Below are positions 1 to 10,698 of a DNA stretch of 64,000 nt, piece after piece. Source of the stretch: Diadema setosum. Taxonomy: Eukaryota > Echinodermata > Echinoidea > Diadematoida > Diadematidae. The stretch is taken from contig CM067076.1 of the NCBI GenBank assembly GCA_033980235.1, forward strand, positions 34,072,383 through 34,136,382, read 5' to 3'. A model generated the notes under the pieces. That model was not told the DNA's origin, made no database searches, and worked only from the letters and a program-made list of their open reading frames with translations. Made by a program: the position numbers and the translations under genes. Each line of letters opens with the position of its first letter. Positions within the stretch are counted from its first letter, which is position 1.

Positions 1-1900
1 ATCCACATCCGATGATCATCCACATATTTGCATCCTCAAAATTTGACATTTCAAATGCATTAAAAATGTTTCAGTAATTTATTTTAGGCTCTTGATGCAG
101 CAGTAAAGACGTCAGAAATATCGTATGAACTTGAATATTGTTAAAAATTAATTCTTTTTAAATTGTTAATATTATGAAAAAATCTCTGCACAAAACAAAT
201 ACAATTCTTTTATTGTCACTGGTAGTCAAATTTGTGTTTTCACAAAAAATTTGACACTCTACTAACACCTCAAAATCGCAGGAGAGTGATTTTAAGGAGC
301 TTAAATGAAAGAAATTAAGAATCACATACGTTTGTAATCCTGGGTCTTCGCCCTGGGGCTTTGACTTGAGCTATCTTTCATAATTAAACATTTTTTCCCT
401 GTTCATCTCCAAGACCCCAGACAGTTCATGACCTCCAAGAATGCGCCAGTACGCGCGGTTTCTTCTGTTGATTGGTTTCTCTCTCTCCACCCCTCCCCAT
501 TACCCAGTCTGGCACATTGGCATCGTGGGATTTTTCTTTTTTCTGGGTGAACTTGGTGTTCACTCTTTACTACTCTATGCATGCACTGTGCTATGCTCTA
601 TGTCTACCACATGTGGATCACGCACCACTCGACTCACCTGCTGGCAGCTAGCTTACCGCGAGCAGAAAACGGCAGACAGTTTCTTCTGTTGCCGCTACAT
701 TTTACTGCCAAAATACTGGCTTTATCACCACACATTACTCGGCGAGACACACACTGTGTATTGGAATATAAATGGACTTTCTTCTGTATGAATGTTGGTG
801 CTGCACTGAGTAAGTGTTTGACAGTTTCTGAAATCGTGACATCGCTAGACAGTCGTTAGTTTTAGGCTTGCGTATGCGTGATTTCATGGAATTGTTGGAG
901 GGAAAATATGGGAAAAACGGCTACCCAGTCGGTGTGTCATGATTATTAATGGCCTCAAGATTTTTTTAGTGGCCAACCGGGCCACAGAAGGGTCAATTTT
1001 TGGTGGCCCGGAGCGATTTTTAGTGGCCAATGGCACCCGGGCCACCGCTAAAGTCGAGCCCTGCATTTAAAAGGTATTATTCTGTACTTTATGACAGAGA
1101 CCGTACTTCAAAATCTTCAAAAATGGACTTATCGGTTTTTGCGAACAAATTCTTCATATCTATCTATAAATTACAAATAGCACACACCAGTGATGTGATT
1201 GTGATGATTATTGAGTAAGTAAGAAAATTAGATTTATTAATATATCCCCATCATAATTATTGATAATAAAAATCTCATCGTGTTCATGGTTTGGTCATCA
1301 TAAAGATTTGTATAAAGTATAGGGTCTAATTTATGCGCTGTCTGTATTCATCACAAAGATATTTTGATATCTTACGAATTTCTCGATGTCGACAAGAAGA
1401 ATGATTTTCTTCAATACGCACCTAAATATCTACTAATCACCAAAACTTCAAGTTAATTTTTAAAATGATACATGCATACCCATTCCTAGGTCAGATCATG
1501 TGCATGTCCTATAGGGACTCGACTGGTGGGTTGTCTGTAGGGATATCATGGTGTCCTTTCAGTGATTAATGTACCTGCTTTTTACTTTACGTCGCGTCTA
1601 GTGAAATATTTTCCGTTGGTTAAAGCGAAATTTTGTCATAGCCGAACAAATTAAAGATGAATATGATAATTTTGGTACCGAATTTTACTTCGTTTTATCC
1701 AAAATTTAATTATCTCCATGTATTTCCATGTATTGTTAACATAATCTCGTACTACCAACAAAACAAAACAAACAACCAAAGACATAACTAACCGAGACAG
1801 GAGAAGTCCATTTCAAAGGCATATTTCCTGTCATACTCCGCTTTCAACGACATGTGTTGCCTTTCAAGGTTAGGAACTGTTGTTGTCACCACCCTACTGG
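1..1900. other. Intergenic DNA without a supported gene
   Basis: AT-rich sequence with only short overlapping open frames (for example 441-859). These have no codon bias, domain or splice border that I can recognise. The only structured part is around 960-1066, where the words 'agtggccaa' and 'gggccac' each occur twice within about 100 bases. It looks like a fragment of a dispersed repeat, but no second copy is in the window. Confidence 0.5.
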
Positions 1901-1909
1901 AACACAGAA

Positions 1910-2195
1910 CTAAGAACACAGTGTCCCACAGTGTGTTCATACACTGTATAGTCCACTATGTGAAAACGTTCGAATTTAACAACGCGGATATGATTTCACA
2001 CTGTGGGTTGGTTTTCAGCTAGTGCTCACATGGTAATGTTCTGTGCGTGTCACACTGTGAATTGATGATTCACAATGTGTTCACACTGTTAAAACGCTCG
2101 AATTTAACAGTGTGAAGATCTTCCATAATGTGTTCACAATGTGTTCACATTGTCTTCACATTGTGTTCACACTGTGTTTCTCGCACTGTGGACAC
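1910..2195. repeat. Cluster of CACAATGTG / CACACTGTG palindromic words
   Basis: At least ten near-palindromic words of the form CACA(A/C)TGTG or GTGTTCACA(A/C)TGTG are packed into about 280 bases. A longer word, AAAACG(T/C)TCGAATTTAACA, occurs at about 1963 and again at about 2091, so the block contains a degenerate internal duplication of about 128 bases. This is probably the core of a palindrome-rich MITE or satellite-like element. No flanking target duplication could be fixed. Confidence 0.55.
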
Positions 2196-2285
2196 TATGT
2201 TTTGTGTTGTTTTGTTTTTTCCAGCAGGGAAGCTCAGTGTGTGGTGAGCACAAACTACCATGACACTTTCTGTTCGACAAGAGGT

Positions 2286-2335
2286 ACAGTGCACTCCCGT
2301 TACAACGAAATTTCGATAAAACGAAGTAAAAATCA
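2286..2335 (+). repeat. Single arm of a TA-target MITE
   Basis: The segment begins TACAGTGCACTCCCGTTACA and continues with 'acgaa'. It matches the terminal repeat of the fuller element at 4708-4893 (CAGTGGACTCTCGATATAAC). No opposite arm is recognisable nearby, so it is a solo or decayed end of a Tc1/mariner/pogo-type non-autonomous element. Confidence 0.4.
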
Positions 2336-2814
2336 GATCACAAAATTATCGGCATTAAAGTAAATGATACAATTCCTGGAACGCACACAACAAATTGATA
2401 ATCTTTAGCTCTCTTAAAGTTTTATTCAGTCAGAGTATCTTCATAAGTGTTTAAGTATACAATAAACTTAGTTACAATAAGTTACCCCTTCCCGTCCAGA
2501 CGCTGAGTTCATTGCCTCTTTTCAAGAAACACTGCCGACCATTGCTACATACTATAATGATCTTAGGTTGTGAAGCATGGTAGAAAATAATGTTTGTTTG
2601 TTTTTTGCTCATTTGATTATACATTGAATTGAGTTGATATATGTACCACATAATACACTGGTACCCCTCTAGTATACCCTTTGTGAATGTACTGGTAAAT
2701 ACTGTAGGGCCTATATAATTACTTTGCTTGTTTGTTTTTGTGTAGGTCACCTATTGTTTGTTTTTACCTGAAAGTTTATGTTTGCATTGTATTATTGTAT
2801 ACAGAGATTCCTTG

Positions 2815-2904
2815 AAAAGCACGTCTGCTGGTTGTCAGCAGAACTGAACGGAATGTCCCTGTTAAAAGATGTTGTGAATAAATAAATAAATAAATAAATA
2901 AATA
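2815..2904 (+). repeat. Short (AAATA)n-tailed retroposon-like 3' end
   Basis: A unique stretch containing a small hairpin (CTGCTGgttgtCAGCAG) runs into 'gtgaataaataaataaataaataaa'. An AATAAA-like sequence followed by a simple tandem tail is typical of 3' ends of non-LTR elements. The family is not identified and no coding fragment is attached. Confidence 0.35.
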
Positions 2905-4705
2905 ACTGTTTCCTTGGGTACCATCCTTAAACATACACCAACACACATACAGTTATAGATTTCTATATTATTCTGCAAACACTGGCATAGTGTACGTCGA
3001 TGGAAATGACATTTTCGAAGGGTACAAAAGGAACCACCAATGAAAGCACAAGAAACAAAAGAAGAACAAAGAGAAACCGCGTAAGATGCGATATCTCGGT
3101 TAAAAGCTTTGTTTAGGAACATAATAGATACGAATGCATAATATATTATAGACGTTCCCGTACTGCCCTTTTCGTGTAAACTCAAAACTGCATCCACATC
3201 TAGGGTATAACCTGACTGTGATAACTTACACTACGCCTATCATCTTTATAAAAAAAAAAAAAAACTGATGTGCCATCATTCATAATAATGACAATAACAA
3301 CACTTTCATTTAGATTCACATGGACTTGATAAAGGACAGTTTATGATGTCTGTACGGAATGCAATTTCCATTTGAAATAACATGAAAATTGGATCACGCT
3401 TTCATTCAAAATTATCTCATTAAAGGTGATATTCATCTCTTTAATGTAAATAGTTGGATCGATTCGATGTATATTTCTGCACCATCATGCATACAAAGAA
3501 CAAATTAAGTGATTGCAAGGAGCACAACTCTTTTTTTTTTTTAGTGCGGCGATAATGAGACATTTACATAAGGCGAAGCGATGTATCACACGAACAGCAT
3601 GCCAAAACTTGCTTTGGCACTTGTAGCAATGCAATGAAGTTTGCGGGTTTGAAGTGACTTCCTCCGGAAGGAGAAGGAAGAGATCGCTCTGTTGAAAATG
3701 GAAAGGATGAAAAGAAAGAATGCATGGTACTTGCTCTATCAAATATCTATAATATAGTCACACGATCCAATGTGATCTTCATTGATTGTAACAAAATCAC
3801 TGCTGCTTAAACTGGCTGCTTGACAACTTGCTATTTGCAGATGATGAATTATGCCTTGTTCATAACAGGTGCTTTCCCTATATTCATGGTATTTGTTTCG
3901 AAACTATGTTTCCTAAACTACGAAATGCGAGAAAACCTGTCTAATTAATGTCCCATGGATATGAACTTCAATTTTGTCTAAAGGTCATGACAATAATCTT
4001 AAGTGCTCCTCTTCTCTTTACAGTTCTTAGATATACACTTAGGTCCTATTCTCATCAAGATATAAAAATCACCCTCATAAAATCGCTTTCGCTTTCTTTG
4101 ATGAGGAGACTTTCGCATACACAATGCTATCTTCTCCATTGTCATGCTTTCCCATGAAATCAGCCTTTCACTTCCTTAATGGGGAAGTTTAAAATTAGAT
4201 TTATAAAGCGTGTATGTATAACTTGTACAATGTAATGCACGTCATGTCAAGTGATTATTGATACGCTCTTCACATAAAGCTCAAAGCACTTTCAAAAGTG
4301 CAGACATTGAACATTTGTAAGTATAATCTGCTATGAGATTTGCACATACATGATATACATATACTGATTTTCTCTCTTGAAATTGATATTTGCATAAATC
4401 AATGAATGTAACAATATCATCTATCTAATGTACAAAATAACCAAAACATGTAAAATAGTTGATATTTAACTACATAACCAAAACACTTTTAATGCAGACT
4501 AGAGTAAGAGCAACACAATCCCTTTCCTCTTTACTACAAGGTAAGATAAGGAGCAGGAAAGTGAATCATCCTTTCCCTCCTCCCCCTTTGTCACTGCTTG
4601 TGCTTAAGAAAACATATTATAAATTTCCTATACGTTATGAACTGGTTTATATGTAGTCGACGACGCAGGAATAAGAATGTGTTGATTCATTTCATGAGTG
4701 TTGAG
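2905..4705. other. Intergenic DNA, nothing recognised
   Basis: Only short A/T runs (for example near 3248 and 3530) and short open frames on both strands without recognisable protein features. I see no splice-bordered exon, RNA gene or repeat pair. Confidence 0.4.
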
Positions 4706-4707
4706 TA

Positions 4708-4893
4708 CAGTGGACTCTCGATATAACGAAGTCCTCGGGACCTGCAGCTCTATTGCGTTATGTCGAAATTTCGTCATCACATAACAAATAAAGAATAGAA
4801 AAATACAACGCAGATAAGGTTGCGACCTGAATTTTTATTTCGTTGCAACCGGAATTTCGGAAGAACCATGTTCGTTATGACGAGATCACACTG
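4708..4893. mobile_element. TA-target MITE (Tc1/mariner/pogo-like), 186 bp
   Basis: The left end CAGTGGACTCTCGATATAAC and the reverse complement of the right end CAGTGTGATCTCGTCATAAC form imperfect terminal inverted repeats of about 23 bp. A TA precedes the left end; the right flank is degenerate. The element lies about 90 bp beyond the stop codon of the minus-strand Ig receptor gene. It contains AATAAA on the minus strand at 4834-4839, the nearest polyadenylation-type hexamer I could find for that gene. Confidence 0.65.
4834..4839 (-). promoter_or_regulatory. Candidate polyadenylation signal AATAAA
   Basis: Read on the minus strand the hexamer is AATAAA, about 146 bases past the stop codon of the 668-residue Ig receptor. 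It lies inside the MITE at 4708-4893. Position and sequence fit; use is inferred. Confidence 0.35.
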
Positions 4894-4984
4894 CCCTTGA
4901 TTAGTTTATCCGTTTGTGAGTGAGTATGTGTGTGTGTGTGTTTTCAACCACATAATACTTTTGTCGTTGCTTGATTACACAATT

Positions 4985-6991
4985 TTAGATATAATATGTA
5001 TGCTGAAGCCTGCCGCACGAGGAGGCAGGTGAAGACTCGATGGCGTCATCATGCACAGTATCAAACGTATTCGCCTTTGCTATCTTGGACATGACGTATG
5101 AACTGCTCTTGTTTCCTTTGGTGGACTGAATAACTCGATGATTTGCATACTGCCTGGAGTCCTCAGATGTATTTTTTTCATTCTCATAATTCTGGAAAAG
5201 GATGCTGGACGTATCATAAGCATGTTCCTGAAAGGAATGGGTGACCTTCTTCCCCGCTCTGTGATCGAAGGTAATCTGAGGGAGACTGCACGAAGCCAGT
5301 CCAGGTCCACTACTAAAATCAGCAGTACTTTGTTGCGGAATCTCGTAAACAGGATCGGTCCCCGCGTCGTCTTGGGAACCATTGCTAATCATGCGAAGAG
5401 GCGACATTGGTAAGACTTGTGTCATTTCTCCTGAACGTTGTTGACCATCGGAACGACGGGCAAGCCTTCGTGAGACAATACAGACAATTACAGCGCAGAC
5501 TACTAACGCAAATCCTACTAAGATAGAAATAATAATCATCCAGTACAGGTCCCATGAGCCTATTGAATACCCGCTAGTGACTCCCCTGGTAGATATTAGT
5601 GTGGTTGTCACATCAGAGTTTATCGGTGATGGCGCTCTTTCTTTGTAATCATCGGTAGTGCATTCTGTGGACGCATTTGCACATGGATCACCAGCTGGCC
5701 CTAGATTGTTTAGAAACCTGCACGAAACTCTTTCATACAATGGAGTGATGATTTCGCAAGTCAAAATACCATTATCTATTATTTCCATAACATCTTGAGC
5801 AACCAGTAGCTTTGGTCCATCCTGCAGCTGCAAAAATTCATGCTCCCCTCGATTTTTTCTGATTATACGACCATTGTGGTACCAACGAAAAACGGCGTCC
5901 TTGAGAGCATCGATTATGATGTAACATTTGAGGACTCTTGTTTGCTGATTGTTTTCTAATTGAAGCCTCAGGTTTCTGTTAGTGTCTGACATGATAGCTG
6001 TATTGTATTTGCAGTCAGATACAGTAGACCTGTTGGCGTGATTGATAAAAATCACTGACATGTTTGTTGATGACCCGGCGATGTTGGACGCTTCGCAAGT
6101 GACGCTTATCGTAAAATCAGTCGTTGTATTGGTCAGGATAATGGTGAGGATGGAAGAGTCAGAGTTGCAGATGAGACCATGATTTGGTCCGCATGACCAC
6201 GAGACCCTATCAACTTCTGGAAATCCTTCAGCACGACAAAATAGGGTGACCTCAGCTGTCAGTGGTGGAGCAAGCTCAATTTGATTCGGAGTGATTTCCA
6301 CCACAGGTGAATGAAAGACCTGAAATGGCCCTATCGAGCAATTGACACTTCGGCCTGGAAATGCCGAGCTCGTTGCCACACAAACGAATGATTTTCCATG
6401 TAGGGAACGCTGAACAACCTGCTGAGCTTCCAAGTGGCTATTTGTTTCTAGTTCTGTGGTAGGAATGACTGCCGAATGTGCCGCACTTTCAATCCATTCG
6501 TAATCAACCTCGGGCTTGCATGATGGTCCCCGACACTCAACGGTGATTGTCTCACTTTGCCAAAGACGGAGACTATTTGGTCCGGAACATTGGAGCTCTT
6601 CCTCACTCATGAAAAATTGCACTTCTAGTCTGCCAAACCTAGATATGGCAAAAGGTGCACTGGGGTCTGTAACGCGAAATACACATCTGTACTTATTGTC
6701 CAGTGCCCGGTTGACAACTCCAAACTGAAGTGTAGATGTTATCACACCGTCAGAAATACCGTGCGTGATCGTCACCGTATTCGAGTCAAGAATCCTTCGA
6801 GTTTGCCCATTCTCCCAAGACACTGATTCAGAAGTAAATTGACTGTCAAGAAGCAAAGTGCAGCTGAAGATAGCTGAATCGCCTTCTTTCGCCGTCACGC
6901 TGACAGGCTGCAGTGTGAATTCAAAGCTGTTGTTACCTCTCAGGCAGATTGCAGTAAACACAAAAGTCAATATTTGTTCGGAAAATCCCAT
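4985..6991 (-). CDS. Four-Ig-domain type I transmembrane receptor with tyrosine-rich tail
   Basis: The exon encodes 668 residues. Residues 1-20 form a hydrophobic signal peptide. Four Ig-like domains follow, each with the Cys...Trp...Cys pattern: C44/W59/C103, C152/W166/C204, C252/W265/C299 and C356/W370/C412. A Ser/Thr-rich stalk (about 435-480) leads to one membrane helix (about 484-506) and a stop-transfer cluster (SRRLARR). The tail of about 160 residues carries Tyr549 (VYEIP), Tyr592, Tyr602 (NYENE) and Tyr615 (QYANH). The last two fit the pYxN motif read by Grb2-type SH2 domains. Known IgSF receptors and adhesion proteins of the nephrin/Kirre type have this plan; I cannot assign an orthologue. 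Upstream of ATG the minus strand reads 'ttttcacgtctag', then nine bases, then ATG. This suggests a 5'UTR intron ending just before the start. Ligand and pathway are unknown. The reading frame is intact. Confidence 0.85.
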   Translation of the reverse strand: MGFSEQILTFVFTAICLRGNNSFEFTLQPVSVTAKEGDSAIFSCTLLLDSQFTSESVSWENGQTRRILDSNTVTITHGISDGVITSTLQFGVVNRALDNKYRCVFRVTDPSAPFAISRFGRLEVQFFMSEEELQCSGPNSLRLWQSETITVECRGPSCKPEVDYEWIESAAHSAVIPTTELETNSHLEAQQVVQRSLHGKSFVCVATSSAFPGRSVNCSIGPFQVFHSPVVEITPNQIELAPPLTAEVTLFCRAEGFPEVDRVSWSCGPNHGLICNSDSSILTIILTNTTTDFTISVTCEASNIAGSSTNMSVIFINHANRSTVSDCKYNTAIMSDTNRNLRLQLENNQQTRVLKCYIIIDALKDAVFRWYHNGRIIRKNRGEHEFLQLQDGPKLLVAQDVMEIIDNGILTCEIITPLYERVSCRFLNNLGPAGDPCANASTECTTDDYKERAPSPINSDVTTTLISTRGVTSGYSIGSWDLYWMIIISILVGFALVVCAVIVCIVSRRLARRSDGQQRSGEMTQVLPMSPLRMISNGSQDDAGTDPVYEIPQQSTADFSSGPGLASCSLPQITFDHRAGKKVTHSFQEHAYDTSSILFQNYENEKNTSEDSRQYANHRVIQSTKGNKSSSYVMSKIAKANTFDTVHDDAIESSPASSCGRLQHTYYI

Positions 6992-6999
6992 TGTATTAT

Positions 7000-8257
7000 C
7001 CTAGACGTGAAAAATATCGTCGAAATGATAGATTAGGTTAAAAGCATAAGATTCAGTTTGATTATTAGTAGGCCAGTCAATGCACAATTATTGTTTGTAG
7101 ATACGCCCTTAGTTTCAATGGCAGAGATGGAGGACGTGTCTTAGAACGGGGCTTGAACAAACGATTTCGATAGCACTGCGTATTGATAAAATGTACAGGT
7201 TTATCCTTCACGGAAGCACTGCAAACTAATTCTGTAGGTAGCGTTCGTGGGGAAGTTTCAACACTCTGTAAGCATGGTGCGAATAATAAGAGTCTGAGGC
7301 TGCCATGTATGGTTTGGCACGATGATAATGAGAAGAGTTTCGCCACTTATACACATTATCTCAATCGAGAGTTCGGGACTGTGAAAAGCGCTCTGCTTAA
7401 ATGATGACAGCCTTCACGATTTACCTATTTTCAGTTTCTATGTGGGAAGTTTCCAAACATTTGTCATTTCTATTGAAGGAAATTTCCTTCTGACAAAATG
7501 TTAATATATTATTGGCCCTTTCCTGGTAAGCATAAAATTGATACCTGAATATTTGATCTTCCCCATGGCGATCTATTATACTTTCATTTAATAGGGGATG
7601 CTTCTAATTCTTTATACAGCAGAAAGTGGCGAGTGTAAGGCAAGTCGTGCCGTGCATGATGTACGCGCCCCATTAAGAAAGAGAAAGAATGAAAACTAGA
7701 GAAGAAATAATGTGGAAAGGGAGGCTGCTGGAGTACATCGCCTCCCCCCCCCCCCTCTTTCTTTCTCTCTCTCTCTGCCTGTAATCCCTGCAGAGTTTGA
7801 GATGCGGCTTAAGGTTTCTAACTTTTTTTTGGATAATGATTTCTTTTCTTTTTAAGATAATAAGAAACCTCTTATGGGATATGAATTTTTTTTCTAGGAG
7901 AAGTGTTAAGTCTATTATATTATTCTAAAAGCAGGACCCATCTTTATTTTAAGGATCGCTTTGTTTTACTTATTTTTGGATAACGCAACCATTTCAAAAT
8001 TGATTTTCATGAAATGAATTTCGAACTATTCTTAGAATTAATTGCTCTTTACATTTCTTCAAGTGTTTCAAGTATCTTTTATTTCTGATATATTATGTTT
8101 TGTTTTATCCTCACGGACCTGTGGAAGGACAGTCTCCGGACTGAAGCATGTGCTGTACATTGAAAGAAATGAAATGAAGTGAAATGAAATCTCGCAAAAT
8201 GTTGACAGTTAAATCCTCATCTCAACTCCCGTTAATTAACCAATACTATACCATCCC
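7000..8257. other. Upstream region of the Ig receptor gene; no other gene seen
   Basis: Ordinary AT-rich sequence. By position it should hold the first intron, untranslated exon or promoter of the minus-strand receptor gene, but no TATA box or initiator can be assigned with confidence. A short C-run followed by a CT microsatellite lies at about 7742-7778. Open frames at 7077-7404 overlap on both strands and lack protein features. Confidence 0.35.
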
Positions 8258-9216
8258 TTAACCCTATAAAGCCTAAGGGGGGCACATTGTGCCCCCTACC
8301 AGATTTTCATTCGCCACTCCTTCGCCCTTAATCCAACTTTAACCAAATTTGGTGACTTTTCCTAAAATCTTATTCCTAACATTTTGATATATAATTTAGC
8401 TATATTTGATATTGCTGGTTGCCATGGCAACCATAAACTGACAACCATGTCAGTCAGATTTTGCGTATTTTTCTGTTCCAATTTCAATTTACAATATTAT
8501 AATGTATGAAATGGGTGTTTCTTGGCTGAAATTTGCTGAAGAAGCAAAATGTGAAGTAATTATGGCCCTGAAATTCTTTTCCTATTATTTCCTTTGTTTT
8601 TCTGTGACAACGGCATCAAACAATAGATATAATAGAGATATTTGAAAATAACAGTATTTTCCAAAGATTGCCATTGTATTTTGTGTCATTTTGATTCCTT
8701 CACCAAAGTTATACCTCTAATATAATTTGATTATCACATTATCAATCTGCAAACTTAAAATTCCAATATTATGGGATTATGAAATATGATAACACTGCAT
8801 GTACCTATCCCAAACAATACATGACAGGTCTCATAATGCATTTCTTTATTTTGTTATGAATAGCGCCCCCATGTGGTGATCTTGAGAAATTTCAACCATA
8901 ACAAATAATATGCTTTGACTTGCACATCATTTGTGGCAAATATGAAAAATATTGGTCTATGATAAAACACACTGGGGATAAAGAAATTATACAGAAAAAT
9001 CATGTTTTTAGCATATTTCCTACGTATTTCTTTATATTTTGGTGAATAGCGCCCTCTATGAGTGACCTTGAAAAAAATCGAGTATGCGGTCATGTAGAAT
9101 ATGAGTTGCTCTACCCATGTGCCAAATATGACGATGAAACATCAAACAATAACAAAGTTACATAGGGGGGGGGGGCACAATGTGCCCCCCTCCCCCTTGG
9201 GCCTGGGAAGGGTCAA
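8258..9216. mobile_element. piggyBac-like MITE, 959 bp, with CACATTGTG subterminal palindromes
   Basis: The left end reads TTAACCCTATAAAGCC and then a G-run. The reverse-complemented right end reads TTGACCCTTCCCAGGCCC and then a G-run. Just inside both ends sits the palindrome GGGGGCACATTGTGCCCCC. TTAA targets and CCC-starting termini are the signature of the piggyBac superfamily; the right-hand TTAA has decayed to TCAA. No transposase frame is present. Inside, the phrase 'gaatagcgccc(c/t)c(a/t)atg' with its flanks occurs near 8860 and again near 9045, an internal duplication of about 180 bp. It is related in layout to the element at 33265-34039. Confidence 0.7.
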
Positions 9217-10560
9217 AATAGCTTGTTCTTAATAGGATTAAGGTGTAGGCCTATTCCTATACTGACAAATATCATCTTAATATGTCTAACTTATTATTTT
9301 ACTCATTCATTTTGTGTATTCCTTTGTGTGTGCTTCTATATGTGATTATGTATGTGCTTGTGTGTTTTATCAAATAGCAAACACAGGCTCCTGATTACAC
9401 TATCTTGTATAGTTTAATATCAATTAACTCATGAGTAATTATGTTTACTTGATATTTGAGTTTGCCACATTAACATAAACGGAACCGCTTAATCTTGATG
9501 ACTCTCAGAAGTGACTGTTAGTTCAAAAGAGGTGAGGCGTTGAGTGATGTGTCAGTTGGCTCCGTAAGACAGACCTCAAAGCACTTATAGCCCTCACATC
9601 AAACTATATGCATATTTTTATATATATTTAAGATATACTTTTTTATATATGTTTTTATATATATTTAAGAGTAGCATGCTACTCTTAAATATCGCTGATA
9701 GGCTCAGACTTCGTATGTACCAGTTTTCTTTCAAGTTTTGAAATGCTAACTGAAATTACACCCTCAATTTCTCTTTCAGAAAACTTTGCAGGTATAATCA
9801 TATCCCCCAGGGTAACAAGAGCTTGACTTCGAAGAATTTGAAAGCAAAAGAGCGAAAGCGTCATTTTTACAACACTTTAATGTAAGTCTCTAAAAAGATA
9901 TAAAATTTAAACTGTGGAATGACACCTAGCTTGTGATTGATTGTTGCATAACAAAGAATATTCTTGAAATATATTATGATAAATCGATAATTTTCTTAGT
10001 TTTTACGCAGATTTAATTACAGATATCTCGGTTAACTTAACTCACTCTGCGATTAACGTTAGACTTCATGCACTGTCCCATAACACTCTTCATTAAAAAT
10101 TTGTTAAAAGGGACATCAAACACCTTCCTATCCGGCCCAAGTTCCCATTGGGTCCCAAATATCACAATTTCGTCTTCTTCTCGAAAATACGTGGTGAAAG
10201 GTCACCGTACTTAGCAGCCGCCACAAAGGACAACAGAGATGCTCTAAGTAGGCATATTTGTGTACTATATAGTAAATGGACACCATTCCCCACTTGAGGC
10301 CGTTAAGTGGGCTGAGTAGGTCTACAAAGTCAGCAATGCTCTCCGGGTATAGACAAAACGCATATCATTTATTCGGGAAAGTACTTTCAGATTTGCAGAT
10401 CCAGGGTCTGCTCCTTTGGACGGGGACCATATGAGGTAAAAGACAATTAAACTTCAAGTCATGTACTATGTATATGAACATATCGTTCACGCCTTGCACA
10501 CCCTGCCCTATTAACGCCCTAAATTCCATGCCATAAGCCAACCCCCTCAACAACGCGTTT
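9217..10560. other. Intergenic DNA, nothing recognised
   Basis: AT-rich, with a short 'tatatatttaagatatac' repeat around 9610-9695. No exon, RNA gene or element ends could be supported. Confidence 0.35.
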
Positions 10561-10605
10561 CTCCCAAGCGTGTAGGTCCTATTATAGGACCTACACGCTT
10601 GGGAG
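10561..10605. repeat. Perfect 45-nt palindrome
   Basis: Arms of 22 bases (CTCCCAAGCGTGTAGGTCCT, then AT) pair without mismatch around a single central T at 10583. A second perfect palindrome, ACTTCTAT-A-ATAGAAGT, follows immediately at 10607-10623 and abuts a long TG microsatellite. The DNA could extrude a cruciform or the RNA could form a hairpin. It is not bounded by a recognisable transposon. Confidence 0.85.
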
Positions 10606-10606
10606 A

Positions 10607-10627
10607 ACTTCTATAATAGAAGTGCAG

Positions 10628-10678
<51 letters not shown>

Positions 10679-10698
10679 TGTGTGTGTGTGTGTGTGTT
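10607..10698. repeat. Small palindrome plus (TG)n microsatellite
   Basis: The 17-nt palindrome at 10607-10623 is followed by a nearly pure TG dinucleotide array from about 10631 to 10698, interrupted by one GAG, and then a G-run. Such tracts vary in length between individuals. Confidence 0.85.

Noticed and set aside
441..859. Two overlapping plus-strand open frames of 116 and 92 codons
   Set aside because: Both frames overlap, no domain or splice context is visible, and composition looks non-coding.
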